Part shown: positions 1-9,398 of the stretch, piece after piece
Layout: each line of letters opens with the position of its first letter
Position numbering within the stretch: position 1 is the first letter of the stretch
DNA from: Chryseobacterium antibioticum
GTDB taxonomy: Bacteria; Bacteroidota; Bacteroidia; Flavobacteriales; Weeksellaceae
Direction of reading: 5' to 3'
Length of the DNA stretch: 64,000 bases
Assembly: GCF_012927325.1 (NCBI RefSeq)
Contig: NZ_JABBGI010000008.1
Span: 1 to 64,000, forward strand
Position numbers and translations under genes: made by a program
The notes under the pieces: model-generated
Databases searched by the model: none
What the model saw: only the letters and a program-made list of their open reading frames with translations
What the model was told of the DNA's origin: nothing

Positions 1-114
1 TATCATTTACTTTTTTTCTTCTCGATTTAACTGCTTGATTCACTGTTAAATATACAAAAAACAAACCAAAAAAACAATTAAAATAACTGATAATCAACGT
101 ATTAAATCCATAAC

Positions 115-1272
115 TTAATGACATTGGCCTAAAGGTCCCCAATAGAAAGAGTCCAGTTTATATTTATTCAGGTCCCACCATGCATAATATCCACGTTGCA
201 CATCGATTGTTTTTGACGTATTCTCAGGTGGAATAGCTAAATCTACTGTAGAATGTCCCAATGTCATAGGTGTTTTGTTGTACCAGTCATAGACATCCTT
301 AGGTTTCATGCATCGTCTGAGATTATTGTTCGGGTTATTGGTAACATCGTTGACGAAGCTCTGGGTGAAAAGATTTCTCCAGATCACAGGACCCCAAAGA
401 AGACCTCCGTTATCCTGAACGACATGATAGTTGTATTTATCCAGATATTCCGGTGAAATGACCTCTGAAATGCTTGTGTTATAGGTTTTAAAGCCCGTGT
501 TATTACAGGTATGGAGTACATTGGCAAGGAAGGAAGTGAACGGATAGAAATCTTTTTCCAAAACCCCTTTGTTTAACGTAACCCCTGAAAAATCATAAGG
601 TCCGTCTCCCATATATGCATACTTGAATTTCAGGTTGCCAGGATTGGAAACGTTTAGCATTTTTAAAGTGGACATTGCTGCGTGCGCGCCCTGGGAATAA
701 CCTGCCAGGAAGTATTCATCATAGCGTTTTATTCCCTGCTGGGCCAGAACTTTATTGGCAGCCTTTACAAAATCTATTGTTGCTCCGGCTTCCGTAGCAT
801 AATCTACATAGGGATGAACCCCGTCTCCGGTTCCCATGCCCACATAGTCAGGAGCCATTAAAATATATCCATTGAGTGCATAAGAAAGTTCGACGACAAA
901 TCCGGCTGTTAAAGCTCCTTTAAAGTTAGAAGGGACATTATCCCTGCTGTCTGTAGTTCCGTGGTCAGATACGACCGTAGAGAGCTTAAAATTGACGTTA
1001 GGGTACATCAGTAGCCCAGTTGCCTTTACTAAAACATTTTTTTCATTTTTGGTGTAATAGGTGATTTTGTATCCTTTGAGGCCTACATTGAAACCGTTGA
1101 GATAACTGACGAAGTCAGGAGCATTCTGTTCGCCAAGACTATTGGCAATGAAATCAACAACGCCCTGCGGGGTCAGATCCAGCTTTTGTTCAACATTCAC
1201 AAGGTCTCCTGCCTGTTGAGCAAAAAAGAACGGTGCTGTTAAACCTAATAAAAGCATCGAGATTTTTTTCAT
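115..1272 (-). CDS. Secreted alpha/beta-hydrolase (lipase/esterase-like)
   Basis: A 385-residue protein with an N-terminal signal peptide ending near FFFAQQ, so it is probably exported. The nucleophile elbow G-Y-S-Q-G (about residues 190-195) is preceded by an oxyanion-type segment and followed late in the protein by GHSTVDLAIPP, which could carry the catalytic acid or His. The layout resembles large secreted lipases and prolyl-aminopeptidase-like hydrolases. The substrate cannot be told from sequence. It stands alone: the next gene upstream on this strand is the acyl-CoA dehydrogenase, which has its own terminator. Catalytic fold is fairly sure; substrate unknown. Confidence 0.75.
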   Translation of the reverse strand: MKKISMLLLGLTAPFFFAQQAGDLVNVEQKLDLTPQGVVDFIANSLGEQNAPDFVSYLNGFNVGLKGYKITYYTKNEKNVLVKATGLLMYPNVNFKLSTVVSDHGTTDSRDNVPSNFKGALTAGFVVELSYALNGYILMAPDYVGMGTGDGVHPYVDYATEAGATIDFVKAANKVLAQQGIKRYDEYFLAGYSQGAHAAMSTLKMLNVSNPGNLKFKYAYMGDGPYDFSGVTLNKGVLEKDFYPFTSFLANVLHTCNNTGFKTYNTSISEVISPEYLDKYNYHVVQDNGGLLWGPVIWRNLFTQSFVNDVTNNPNNNLRRCMKPKDVYDWYNKTPMTLGHSTVDLAIPPENTSKTIDVQRGYYAWWDLNKYKLDSFYWGPLGQCH

Positions 1273-1383
1273 ATCAATATTTTTTAGTGATATTAAAGTA
1301 GATATTTTTAATAAAACTATAATAACATTAATGGATCAATAATTATTCAATGAATATAAGTTCCCCGGAAAGTGAGTAAAACA

Positions 1384-1411
1384 AGGAGTCCGGCCATTCG
1401 GCCGGACTCCT
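1384..1411 (-). terminator. Rho-independent terminator of the acyl-CoA dehydrogenase gene
   Basis: Perfect 12-bp GC-rich stem (arm 1384-1395, loop ATTC, arm 1400-1411) 24 bases past the stop codon at 1436. Read on the minus strand it is followed by TTGTTTTA. Confidence 0.85.
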
Positions 1412-1435
1412 ATTCTGTATATTTTGGGCTTTTAA

Positions 1436-2614
1436 TTAAAAAGCATTGATTCCTGTAATATCTAAACCGGTGATCAGTAAATGAACATCATGCGTTCCTT
1501 CATAAGTGATCACAGACTCCAGGTTGGCTGCATGTCTCATCATCGGGAATTCACCCATGATTCCCATACCCCCAAGGATTTGTCTGGATTCTCTTGCGAT
1601 ATCGATAGCCATTTTTACATTGTTACGTTTAGCCATTGAAATTTGTGCAGGACTTGCCTTATGATCATTTTTTAGATTTCCTAACTGAAGACATAGCAAC
1701 TGAGCTTTTGTGATTTCTGTTAAGAATTCAGCCAATTTCTTCTGCTGAAGCTGGAAAGCACCAATTGGTTTTCCAAATTGTCTTCTTTCTTTAGAATACT
1801 GAACGGCTGTACAGTAGCAGTCAATTGCTGCACCAATTACACCCCATGAAATTCCATATCTTGCTGAGTTCAAACAAGATAAAGGTTCTTTTAATCCGGT
1901 TACTCCCGGAAGTAAGTTTTCTTTAGGAACTTTTACATCATTGAATACCAGTTCTCCGGTTTTCGATGCTCTTAAGCTCCATTTATTATGCGTTTCAGGG
2001 GTGGTAAAACCTTCCATTCCTCTTTCAACGATCAGTCCCTGTACTTTTCCTTCTTCATTTTTAGCCCATACTACTGCGATGTCGCATACCGGAGAATTCG
2101 TGATCCACATTTTGGCACCGTTCAGAAGATAATGGTCGCCCATATCCTTGAAATACGTTTCCATAGAACTTGGATCAGATCCGTGGTTGGGCTCTGTCAA
2201 TCCAAAAGAACCGATCATTTCTCCCGCAGCAAGCTGAGGAAGGTATTTTTTCTTCTGTTCCTCAGAACCGAATTCGTTGATTGGGAACATCACCAGCGAG
2301 CTCTGTACAGAAGCAGCAGAACGTACCGCAGAATCTCCTCTTTCCAATTCCTGCATAATCAAACCGTAAGAAATCTGATCTAACCCTGAGCCACCGTATT
2401 CAACTGGAATGTATGGACCTAAAGCCCCGATTTTCCCCAATTCTTTCATTAAGCCAGGAATATCAGTATGATTTTGCGCGGCCTGGTCAATTTGCGGCAT
2501 TACAAAACTCTCCACCCAATCTCTTACCGATTGACGGATCAGTTTGTGTTCTTCAGTAAGTAAAGCATCAATTCCGTAGTAGTCTGGAATGCTTGTAAGA
2601 GGATAATATGACAT
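1436..2614 (-). CDS. Acyl-CoA dehydrogenase, glutaryl-CoA dehydrogenase type
   Basis: A 392-residue FAD-dependent acyl-CoA dehydrogenase of usual length. The C-terminal block TYEGTHDVH carries the catalytic Glu in the position typical of glutaryl-CoA dehydrogenases, and the end (ITGLDITGINAF) matches that subgroup. The FAD/substrate-binding segment GLTEPNHGSDP is intact, as is the QILGGMGIMGEF region. The expected reaction is oxidation and decarboxylation of glutaryl-CoA to crotonyl-CoA in lysine/tryptophan breakdown, passing electrons to ETF. It is monocistronic with a strong terminator. Family certain; glutaryl-CoA specificity is inferred from the C-terminal block. Confidence 0.85.
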   Translation of the reverse strand: MSYYPLTSIPDYYGIDALLTEEHKLIRQSVRDWVESFVMPQIDQAAQNHTDIPGLMKELGKIGALGPYIPVEYGGSGLDQISYGLIMQELERGDSAVRSAASVQSSLVMFPINEFGSEEQKKKYLPQLAAGEMIGSFGLTEPNHGSDPSSMETYFKDMGDHYLLNGAKMWITNSPVCDIAVVWAKNEEGKVQGLIVERGMEGFTTPETHNKWSLRASKTGELVFNDVKVPKENLLPGVTGLKEPLSCLNSARYGISWGVIGAAIDCYCTAVQYSKERRQFGKPIGAFQLQQKKLAEFLTEITKAQLLCLQLGNLKNDHKASPAQISMAKRNNVKMAIDIARESRQILGGMGIMGEFPMMRHAANLESVITYEGTHDVHLLITGLDITGINAF

Positions 2615-2742
2615 GATTTTTTGATTTGCCTAAAAGTAAGACTTTTCGTGTGGTTTGAAAAATTTTTTTGAAAATCTTTATTGTCTTTGATTCTCAATAA
2701 GATAAAACTGCATCAGCAGGATTTCAGCAGAAATACAGCCTC

Positions 2743-3531
2743 CTAAGATTCCTCATCGTTGGAGATAGGATATTGATTGGCAGCATTGTGTACCTTACTT
2801 TTGAACTTATAGAGATACGGAGCTTTGTTCGCAGATCCGTCATAAAATTTCTCTAATCTGTCCAGAATATTTAAACTTAATATCTTGCGCTGGAAATTAT
2901 TTCTCCTGAATTTCTGGTTCAAAATAGTTTCATACAGCGACTGAAGATCTTTCATGGTAAATTTCTCCGGAAGAAGATTGCTGGCGGCCACCTCTGTATT
3001 GATATTCATACGCAGGTATTCCAGGCCGGTTTCTATGACCCTGTCGTGGTCAAAAGCCATTTTAGGAAGCTTATTAACCTCAAACCATTCGCAACTTTCA
3101 TTGAAGGCATCCGGAAAAGTATTGGCAACGGAAAAATCGATCAGGCTACAGTAACCCACTGTAATAAATCTCTGGAAGATCCAGTGATCTTTGGGAACCT
3201 CGATTCCTTTATTGTTAAGAAGGATCTGGTGAACATTATTCTCTGTACGGTCAATTCTTCCGAAAGTGTGGAACTGTTTCAGAAAAAGATCCTGAAGGTG
3301 TGTTCTTTCATAGAGTACTCTGGCAGCGGCCTCACGAAGATCTTCATCATTAAAAACAAAGCCTCCCGGAAGCGACCACAGATCCAGATCGTGGTACTTT
3401 AAAAGCAAAACCTTCAAAATATTATTGTGAAAACCAAATATCGTGCAGTCAACAGATACGTGTGCTACAAAATCTTTTGTATCAATAAGTTCCTGAAGGG
3501 TTTCTTTGTTTTTGGTGTCTTTGATTTTCAT
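2743..3531 (-). CDS. Nudix-related transcriptional regulator (NrtR/AraR-like)
   Basis: A 262-residue protein with an N-terminal Nudix-fold domain (about 20-160) and a C-terminal winged-helix domain (about 185-250), the architecture of NrtR-type regulators. The Nudix box is degenerate: from G57 the spacing fits and E63, R71 and E75 are present, but the R-E pair is R-V and the final E-E-x-G is E-R-T-H. It is therefore probably a ligand sensor, not a hydrolase. In Bacteroidota such proteins control sugar utilisation genes. It lies 23 bases downstream of the MFS gene in the same direction, beside the beta-glucan locus, which it plausibly regulates. The ligand is unknown. Confidence 0.75.
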   Translation of the reverse strand: MKIKDTKNKETLQELIDTKDFVAHVSVDCTIFGFHNNILKVLLLKYHDLDLWSLPGGFVFNDEDLREAAARVLYERTHLQDLFLKQFHTFGRIDRTENNVHQILLNNKGIEVPKDHWIFQRFITVGYCSLIDFSVANTFPDAFNESCEWFEVNKLPKMAFDHDRVIETGLEYLRMNINTEVAASNLLPEKFTMKDLQSLYETILNQKFRRNNFQRKILSLNILDRLEKFYDGSANKAPYLYKFKSKVHNAANQYPISNDEES

Positions 3532-3554
3532 GGGAGTAAAAATAAAATTATTTT

Positions 3555-4742
3555 CTATAATTTCTTTCCTGCGAGCTTAAAATATATTAAACTCACCGTA
3601 AAAAGCACAGAAACAGCAAGTAATATGTATAGAGGATAGTAGTTTAACAGTTGTTTTCCGAACAGAACAGACATGAGAATAGAACTGACAGAGCTGCCCA
3701 GTGATGAAAAAATCACAATCAGTGAAGTAAACAGGTTGATTTTTTCTTTATTGACCTGTGCAATCATTTTTGAGTTGATGACTGGGTAGAGTGGTGACAG
3801 AAAAAGCCCGATTACCGGAAATAAAAATAAAATGATGCTGGAATGTACAGAATCAAAATACTGGATTCCCAGGATTATCAGAAGCACAGCCATAATTAAA
3901 GAAATACACAATACATAATATTTTGATAATGAGAACCTCTGAATGACATTGGCAGTTACCGTTCTTCCTGCATACGAAAAAAGGGCAAGGAAAGAAGTGG
4001 CCTGTAAAGCAAAGAATGAATTGACGTTCAGGTGGTTTTTATAAAAGGAAGGAAGCCATGAATTGAAACCCTGTTCTACATACACAATAAAGAAAACCAC
4101 AGCAAGAAACGCAATCGTTGCCGGTTTTGCAAATGCTGAAAGTTCCGAAATAAGGCTTTCTTTCTCCGTTTTTTTAGCTTCCGAAATATTTAATTTTGAA
4201 AATAGAAATATTGTTACCACGCACAGCACCGCTATAGACAGGAACCCGAATTTCCAGAATTCGGAATAACGACTGGAAATCAGCCATCCAAAACCCATAT
4301 TGACTACAAAAATACCCGCCATAAAGGTGGCTTCTACGCTGTTCATCATCCTGGCAAGAGATTTTTCATCTGAAATATTATTTCTGATAATGCCGAAAAC
4401 GCAGATCTTACCTACCGCAAAACAGGTTCCGATAATAGCAAACCATACCTTATAAAACCAAAAATCTTCTACGAATGGAAGAAGACAAGAACAGATTCCT
4501 ACAATAACCAGGGCAGATATAAGAGCCTTTTTAGTCCCAGTTTTACTGATGAAATTCACAGCGAAAAGGGAAATAAATGCGATCGGAAGATCCTTGAATG
4601 ATTCTAAAAAGCCTAACTTTTCATAAGTGATCTTTGCTTCCGAAAGCTGAAGAATCACAATGCCCATGCAGTTCAAGACCATTGAGAAAATAAGGAAGGT
4701 CAGTTTTAAAGGAAGTGAAATATGGGAAAGCTTGGCTGTCAT
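3555..4742 (-). CDS. MFS transporter, probable sugar importer of the beta-glucan locus
   Basis: A 395-residue integral membrane protein with about 12 hydrophobic segments, typical of the major facilitator superfamily. It is divergent from SusC across a 175-base gap and is followed after 23 bases by the Nudix-type regulator. The likely job is inner-membrane uptake of glucose or a short gluco-oligosaccharide released by the neighbouring hydrolases. Family is clear from hydropathy; substrate is inferred only from context. Confidence 0.7.
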   Translation of the reverse strand: MTAKLSHISLPLKLTFLIFSMVLNCMGIVILQLSEAKITYEKLGFLESFKDLPIAFISLFAVNFISKTGTKKALISALVIVGICSCLLPFVEDFWFYKVWFAIIGTCFAVGKICVFGIIRNNISDEKSLARMMNSVEATFMAGIFVVNMGFGWLISSRYSEFWKFGFLSIAVLCVVTIFLFSKLNISEAKKTEKESLISELSAFAKPATIAFLAVVFFIVYVEQGFNSWLPSFYKNHLNVNSFFALQATSFLALFSYAGRTVTANVIQRFSLSKYYVLCISLIMAVLLIILGIQYFDSVHSSIILFLFPVIGLFLSPLYPVINSKMIAQVNKEKINLFTSLIVIFSSLGSSVSSILMSVLFGKQLLNYYPLYILLAVSVLFTVSLIYFKLAGKKL

Positions 4743-4886
4743 TTTGGGGATTTTTTTATTCGTTTTTTTGGGTAATTTTATGAATTATGAAGTGAATATA
4801 GTGCTTTGAACTCCCAAAAATAAACGAAAAATTAAAATAATTATGAATAGAATGTTAATTAATTAAAAAAAAATATATTTTTATTG

Positions 4887-4899
4887 TCTCAATTTGAGA
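4887..4899. promoter_or_regulatory. Palindrome in front of susC, candidate operator
   Basis: The 13-bp palindrome TCTCAATTTGAGA (6-bp arms, one central base) lies about 20 bases before the SusC start, in the divergent region shared with the MFS gene. It could be the binding site of the adjacent Nudix-type regulator. This is inference from position; no second copy is evident elsewhere in the locus. Confidence 0.3.
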
Positions 4900-4917
4900 A
4901 TTAAAAACTAACTGTAT

Positions 4918-7839
4918 ATGAATCTAAGAATATCAAGGAGCCTGGGAATGGTTGCTGTGCTGTATTTTACAGCGAATTTCAGTGCACAGACCAGCGTAAA
5001 GGACACTGTTCCTAAAGAGAATAAGATTGAAGAGGTTATCATGATCGGTTATGGTAGCCAGAAAAAAAGTAATGTGACAGGAGCAATATCAAGTATAAAA
5101 GCTTCGGACATTGAAAATTCTCCCACGGCAGGAAGACCAGAACAGATTATGCAAGGGCGAGCTGCTGGTGTTAGTGTAGTATCAAACTCAGGGCAACCTG
5201 GGACAGCTGCTACAGTGCGTGTGCGTGGAATCACAAGTTTTGGTGCCGGAAGTAATGATCCGTTATGGGTAGTAGATGGAATTGTAGTAGACAATATCGG
5301 ATGGCTGAACCAATCTGACATTGAAGGAATGGAGATTCTTAAAGATGGTGCTTCTGCTGCTATTTATGGTGTTTCAGCTGCAAAAGGGGTAGTTCTTATT
5401 ACGACTAAAAAAGGAGCAAAAGGAAGAATGAATCTTTCTTATAATGGTTTCTTTGGAGTGGGAAGCGCCGCAAAAAAACTGGACCTACTGAATGCAACAC
5501 AATATGGGAATATTATGAATGAAGTGATTGCCAATGATAATATGTATAATAATTCCAATACTCCTAATCCTCCAATGTTTGCTAATCCAAACTCATTGGG
5601 AACAGGAACGGATTGGCAGAAACAAATTTTCAATTCGGCACAGCGTCAGTCTCATGAATTTAGTATCAGTGGAGGAAACGATAAATCTTCCTTCTATACT
5701 TCATTTGGATATTATGATCAGCAGGGCATTGTATTGAGAGATATCTCAAATTATAAGAGAATTAATGCCAGATTTAATTCAACACATAAAGTTTTTGACT
5801 TCTTAACAATAGGGCAGACTTTTGCTTATACTCATACAAAGTCTCAGGGAATTAATGATAATAATGAATTTGGAGGGCCTTTAAGCTCTGCCATTAATCT
5901 CGATCCTGTTACCTCTGTTTTAGCTACAGATCTTAGTCAGCCTGTTTATACGAATAATCCCAATATTGTAAGGGATGCCAATGGAAATCCTTACGGAATT
6001 TCACCCTATGTAAGTAAAGAGATGTCTAATCCATTAGCATTTCAGGAAACTCAAAGGGGGAGATACAAATGGGCGGATGATATTGTTGCCAATGTTTTTG
6101 CTGATTTAAAAATCAATAAACATATCAATTTTAAATCGACAGTCAATGGGAAGTTGTCCTATTGGGGAAATCAGGCCTTTACTCCATCAGCGTTTCTAAG
6201 TACCGCAAATAACAATCTATCTAATAATTTATTCAGAGAAGTTCAAAGAAAATTCGAATGGAATACGGAGAACACCCTTACTTATCAAAATAAATTTGGA
6301 GAACACAATCTAAGTGTTTTACTAGGTCAGGGTTATTACGAATATAACATTAGTTACGGGCAGAATGCTACATTCAAGAACCTTCCAACGAATGATTGGC
6401 AAGAAGCTTCATTTAATTTTGATGTTGGAGAATCTAACAAAACTTCTAATGCCTGGGATGGAAAGCAAACCCATAAAGCGTCTTATTTTGCAAGAGTAGT
6501 TTACGATTATAATAACAGATATCTTTTCACAGGTACAATCCGTAGAGATGGATCATCAAAATTCGGAAGCAATAACCACTGGGGGAATTTTCCGGCAATG
6601 TCATTAGGTTGGAATGTATCCAACGAAAGCTTTTGGCCTGAAAACAAAATTGTTACCAGCTTTAAATTAAGAGGTGGATATGGTGTATTAGGAAATGATG
6701 CGATTGATGATTTTGCATTTGCCAATTTCCTTGTTCCGGGTAGTAATTATACTTTCGGAGATAATATTATTCATGTAGGATATGCACCAAGTACATTAGA
6801 GAATCCTGATCTGAAGTGGGAAAGAACATCGCAATTTAACATTGCGGCAGACCTTAAACTTTTCAGAAATTTTGATTTAAGCGTTGATCTTTACAGAAAA
6901 AAGAGTACCGATATCTTAAGAAGAGTTGAGCTTCCGGGATATTTAGGGTTAAGCCAGAATCCTTTTAGAAATATTGGGGATATGAATAATGATGGGATTG
7001 AAGTGACTTTAGGCTATAAGAAGAATTGGGGCGATTTTGGGATGTCTGCAAACGGTAATTTTGCCTATGTAAAAAATGAAATTTTAAGATTGGAAGGAAA
7101 CAGAGAGTATGTTAATTTCGCTGGTTTCCAAACATTGGGGAATGTATCCAGATTACAGGTTGGAGAATCTTATGGCTCTTTTTACGGATACAGAAATATT
7201 GGTGTGTTCCAAAATCAGGCAGAAATTGACGCTTACAGAAATTCAAGCGGACAACTACTCCAGAATAAGGCAAAACCGGGAGATTTCAAAAGAGAAGATG
7301 TAAATGGTGATGGGGTCATTGATATCAAGGACTATGTTAACTTAGGTAATTCTGTACCAAAATATACATTTGGTTTTACTCTAAACATGAGCTATAAGAA
7401 TTTTGATTTAATGGTATTTGCACAGGGACAGGCCGGAAATAAAATTTTCCAGGGTTTGAGAAGACTTGATATACCGGAATCAAATTATCAGACATCAATT
7501 TTAGACCGATGGACAGGTGAGGGCACTTCTAATACAGTAGCAAGAGTAACTAAAGATGATCCTAACCAAAACTATACAGCAATGTCTGATTATTATTTGC
7601 AAAAAGGAGATTATCTGCGTATCAAATTAGTTCAGGTAGGCTATACACTTTCTAAAGATATAGCAAAAACGATCGGAGCTTCCAAAATAAGATTTTATGT
7701 AACAGGAGAAAACCTGTTAACCTTCACAAAATATACAGGTTATGATCCTGAAATTGCAGGCGCAGATACTTTTGGTATAGACAGAGCTTTCTATCCACAG
7801 GCTAGAACTTTCCTTTTTGGAGCTAATGTTCAATTTTAA
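4918..7839 (+). CDS. SusC/RagA-family TonB-linked outer-membrane receptor
   Basis: A 973-residue outer-membrane beta-barrel receptor. A signal peptide ends near FSAQT, a TonB-box-like stretch (IEEVIMIGYGSQKK, about 37-50) follows, then the plug domain (about 50-165, with LWVVDGIVV) and a C-terminal barrel ending in F. Unlike many SusC proteins it has no carboxypeptidase-regulatory-like domain between signal and plug. It works with SusD (11 bases downstream) to import glucan oligosaccharides, powered by TonB. It is the first gene of the degradative operon. Family assignment is certain; the glucan substrate is inferred from the linked GH genes. Confidence 0.93.
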   Translation: MNLRISRSLGMVAVLYFTANFSAQTSVKDTVPKENKIEEVIMIGYGSQKKSNVTGAISSIKASDIENSPTAGRPEQIMQGRAAGVSVVSNSGQPGTAATVRVRGITSFGAGSNDPLWVVDGIVVDNIGWLNQSDIEGMEILKDGASAAIYGVSAAKGVVLITTKKGAKGRMNLSYNGFFGVGSAAKKLDLLNATQYGNIMNEVIANDNMYNNSNTPNPPMFANPNSLGTGTDWQKQIFNSAQRQSHEFSISGGNDKSSFYTSFGYYDQQGIVLRDISNYKRINARFNSTHKVFDFLTIGQTFAYTHTKSQGINDNNEFGGPLSSAINLDPVTSVLATDLSQPVYTNNPNIVRDANGNPYGISPYVSKEMSNPLAFQETQRGRYKWADDIVANVFADLKINKHINFKSTVNGKLSYWGNQAFTPSAFLSTANNNLSNNLFREVQRKFEWNTENTLTYQNKFGEHNLSVLLGQGYYEYNISYGQNATFKNLPTNDWQEASFNFDVGESNKTSNAWDGKQTHKASYFARVVYDYNNRYLFTGTIRRDGSSKFGSNNHWGNFPAMSLGWNVSNESFWPENKIVTSFKLRGGYGVLGNDAIDDFAFANFLVPGSNYTFGDNIIHVGYAPSTLENPDLKWERTSQFNIAADLKLFRNFDLSVDLYRKKSTDILRRVELPGYLGLSQNPFRNIGDMNNDGIEVTLGYKKNWGDFGMSANGNFAYVKNEILRLEGNREYVNFAGFQTLGNVSRLQVGESYGSFYGYRNIGVFQNQAEIDAYRNSSGQLLQNKAKPGDFKREDVNGDGVIDIKDYVNLGNSVPKYTFGFTLNMSYKNFDLMVFAQGQAGNKIFQGLRRLDIPESNYQTSILDRWTGEGTSNTVARVTKDDPNQNYTAMSDYYLQKGDYLRIKLVQVGYTLSKDIAKTIGASKIRFYVTGENLLTFTKYTGYDPEIAGADTFGIDRAFYPQARTFLFGANVQF

Positions 7840-7850
7840 TTAAAAGAAAA

Positions 7851-9395
7851 ATGAAAAATAAAAGTTTTATATATAAAAGTATTTCCGTTTTAATGCTTAC
7901 GGGAATTAGCTTTGGAGCTGTTTCTTGTAACGATGGTAATTTAGAAGATGTTAAAAATACAGGAACCTTCGATTCAAATAATTATTTTAAAAACGAAGAG
8001 CAATCTTTCGCGGGACTTGTTGCGACGTACGATATGATGAGAAAATATTCGGGCGGATTTGAAAATATGGTAACATTCTTTAATGGCGCTTCTGATGATT
8101 TCTATTCTGGTGGAGGAAATTCTTCAGATGGAGCAGGTATCCAAGGATTTTCAAATTATACACTTAATCCGGTGATTATGCCGGCCAGTTATTGGAAAGA
8201 TTATTATCAGGGAATTGCAAAAGCAAATCTTTTATTGGATAGAATTCCTAATGCCAATATGAATGATCAAACAAGAAAAAGATTTATTGCAGAAGCAAAA
8301 GTTTTGAGATCATTATATTATTTTGAATTATTAAGAATGTTTAAAAATATTCCTTTAATATTAAAGCCTGTTCTGGTAACAGATGATTATTATAATATTC
8401 CTCAAGAAGATCCGGCAAAAGTTTATGCACAGATAGAAAATGATATTGTGTCAGTACTTGGAGATCTGCCAATGACTATTCCGTCAGGTAATCTAAACGA
8501 GATTGGTAGAATTACACAAGGCTCCGCAAGAGCGATTTTAGGTAAAATTTATTTGTATGATAAAAAGTATACATTAGCCGCGTCTGAATTTCAGCAAGTA
8601 AATGGCACACCTGGACAAATAAGCCAATACGGATATAAGCTGGTTGCTAATTTTGCAGACCTTTGGGTGATAGATAATAAATTTACAACAGAATCTATCC
8701 TGGAAGCAATGCATACTAATAAAGGAAACGGAGTTTGGGATAACTGGGGATCTGGTAAAGATGAAGGTAATGCAGTAAATCAGATGGTTGGAATAATTTC
8801 TTATGGAACTAATACAAACATTCCAAATAATGATGCTCCAAGTATTCATTCTGGTTGGGGATTTAATCCTATAACAGATGATTTATTTAACTTTATGCAA
8901 GGTGATCCGCGTATTAATGCAACTATTTTTAATGCTAAAAGCTTAAAACAACAAAATAAAATCACTTATTCTGCAGGTTTTAGAGATACAGGATATTTTC
9001 TAAATAAATATTTACCAAGAAAAGCTGATGAGTCTACTCAACCGGGAAATACAGAACTTAATTTTCGTCAAAACTATATCGCCATTCGATTGGCAGACAC
9101 TTATTTAATGGAAGCTGAAGCATTAGGTAGCTCAGGAGCAAGAGCACAAGCCTTGTTAGATGCTGTAAGAGCAAGAGTAGGTTTGGCACCAGTTACGGTT
9201 TCTTTGCAGGCGATTAAGGATGAGAGAAGAAGAGAGTTAGCAGGTGAAGGTCACAGATGGTTCGATTTGGTAAGGTGGGGCGATGCTTCCGCTAAACTAA
9301 GTTCAAGAGGATTTATTACAGGTAAAAATGAAGTATTGCCAATTCCTTTCAATGAGCTAATCAATACAGCTTTAAAACAAAACCAAGGTTATTAA
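7851..9395 (+). CDS. SusD/RagB-family nutrient-binding lipoprotein
   Basis: A 514-residue surface lipoprotein. The signal peptide ends in the lipobox GAVSC, with Cys26 as the likely lipidated residue. The TPR-like helical fold of SusD is suggested by ARAILGKIYLYDKKYTLAASEFQQV, and the family C-terminal block RRRELAGEGHRWFDLVRWG is present. It caps the SusC barrel and binds the glycan. It sits 11 bases after susC and 3 bases before the first GH30 gene, so the genes are co-transcribed. The ligand, probably a beta-glucan, is inferred from context. Confidence 0.93.
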   Translation: MKNKSFIYKSISVLMLTGISFGAVSCNDGNLEDVKNTGTFDSNNYFKNEEQSFAGLVATYDMMRKYSGGFENMVTFFNGASDDFYSGGGNSSDGAGIQGFSNYTLNPVIMPASYWKDYYQGIAKANLLLDRIPNANMNDQTRKRFIAEAKVLRSLYYFELLRMFKNIPLILKPVLVTDDYYNIPQEDPAKVYAQIENDIVSVLGDLPMTIPSGNLNEIGRITQGSARAILGKIYLYDKKYTLAASEFQQVNGTPGQISQYGYKLVANFADLWVIDNKFTTESILEAMHTNKGNGVWDNWGSGKDEGNAVNQMVGIISYGTNTNIPNNDAPSIHSGWGFNPITDDLFNFMQGDPRINATIFNAKSLKQQNKITYSAGFRDTGYFLNKYLPRKADESTQPGNTELNFRQNYIAIRLADTYLMEAEALGSSGARAQALLDAVRARVGLAPVTVSLQAIKDERRRELAGEGHRWFDLVRWGDASAKLSSRGFITGKNEVLPIPFNELINTALKQNQGY

Positions 9396-9398
9396 AGT

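Noticed and set aside
2678..2700. TTTATTGTCT shared with the susC promoter region as a second regulator site
   Set aside because: Only a 10-base AT-rich match, and the surrounding sequence does not repeat the palindrome at 4887-4899.
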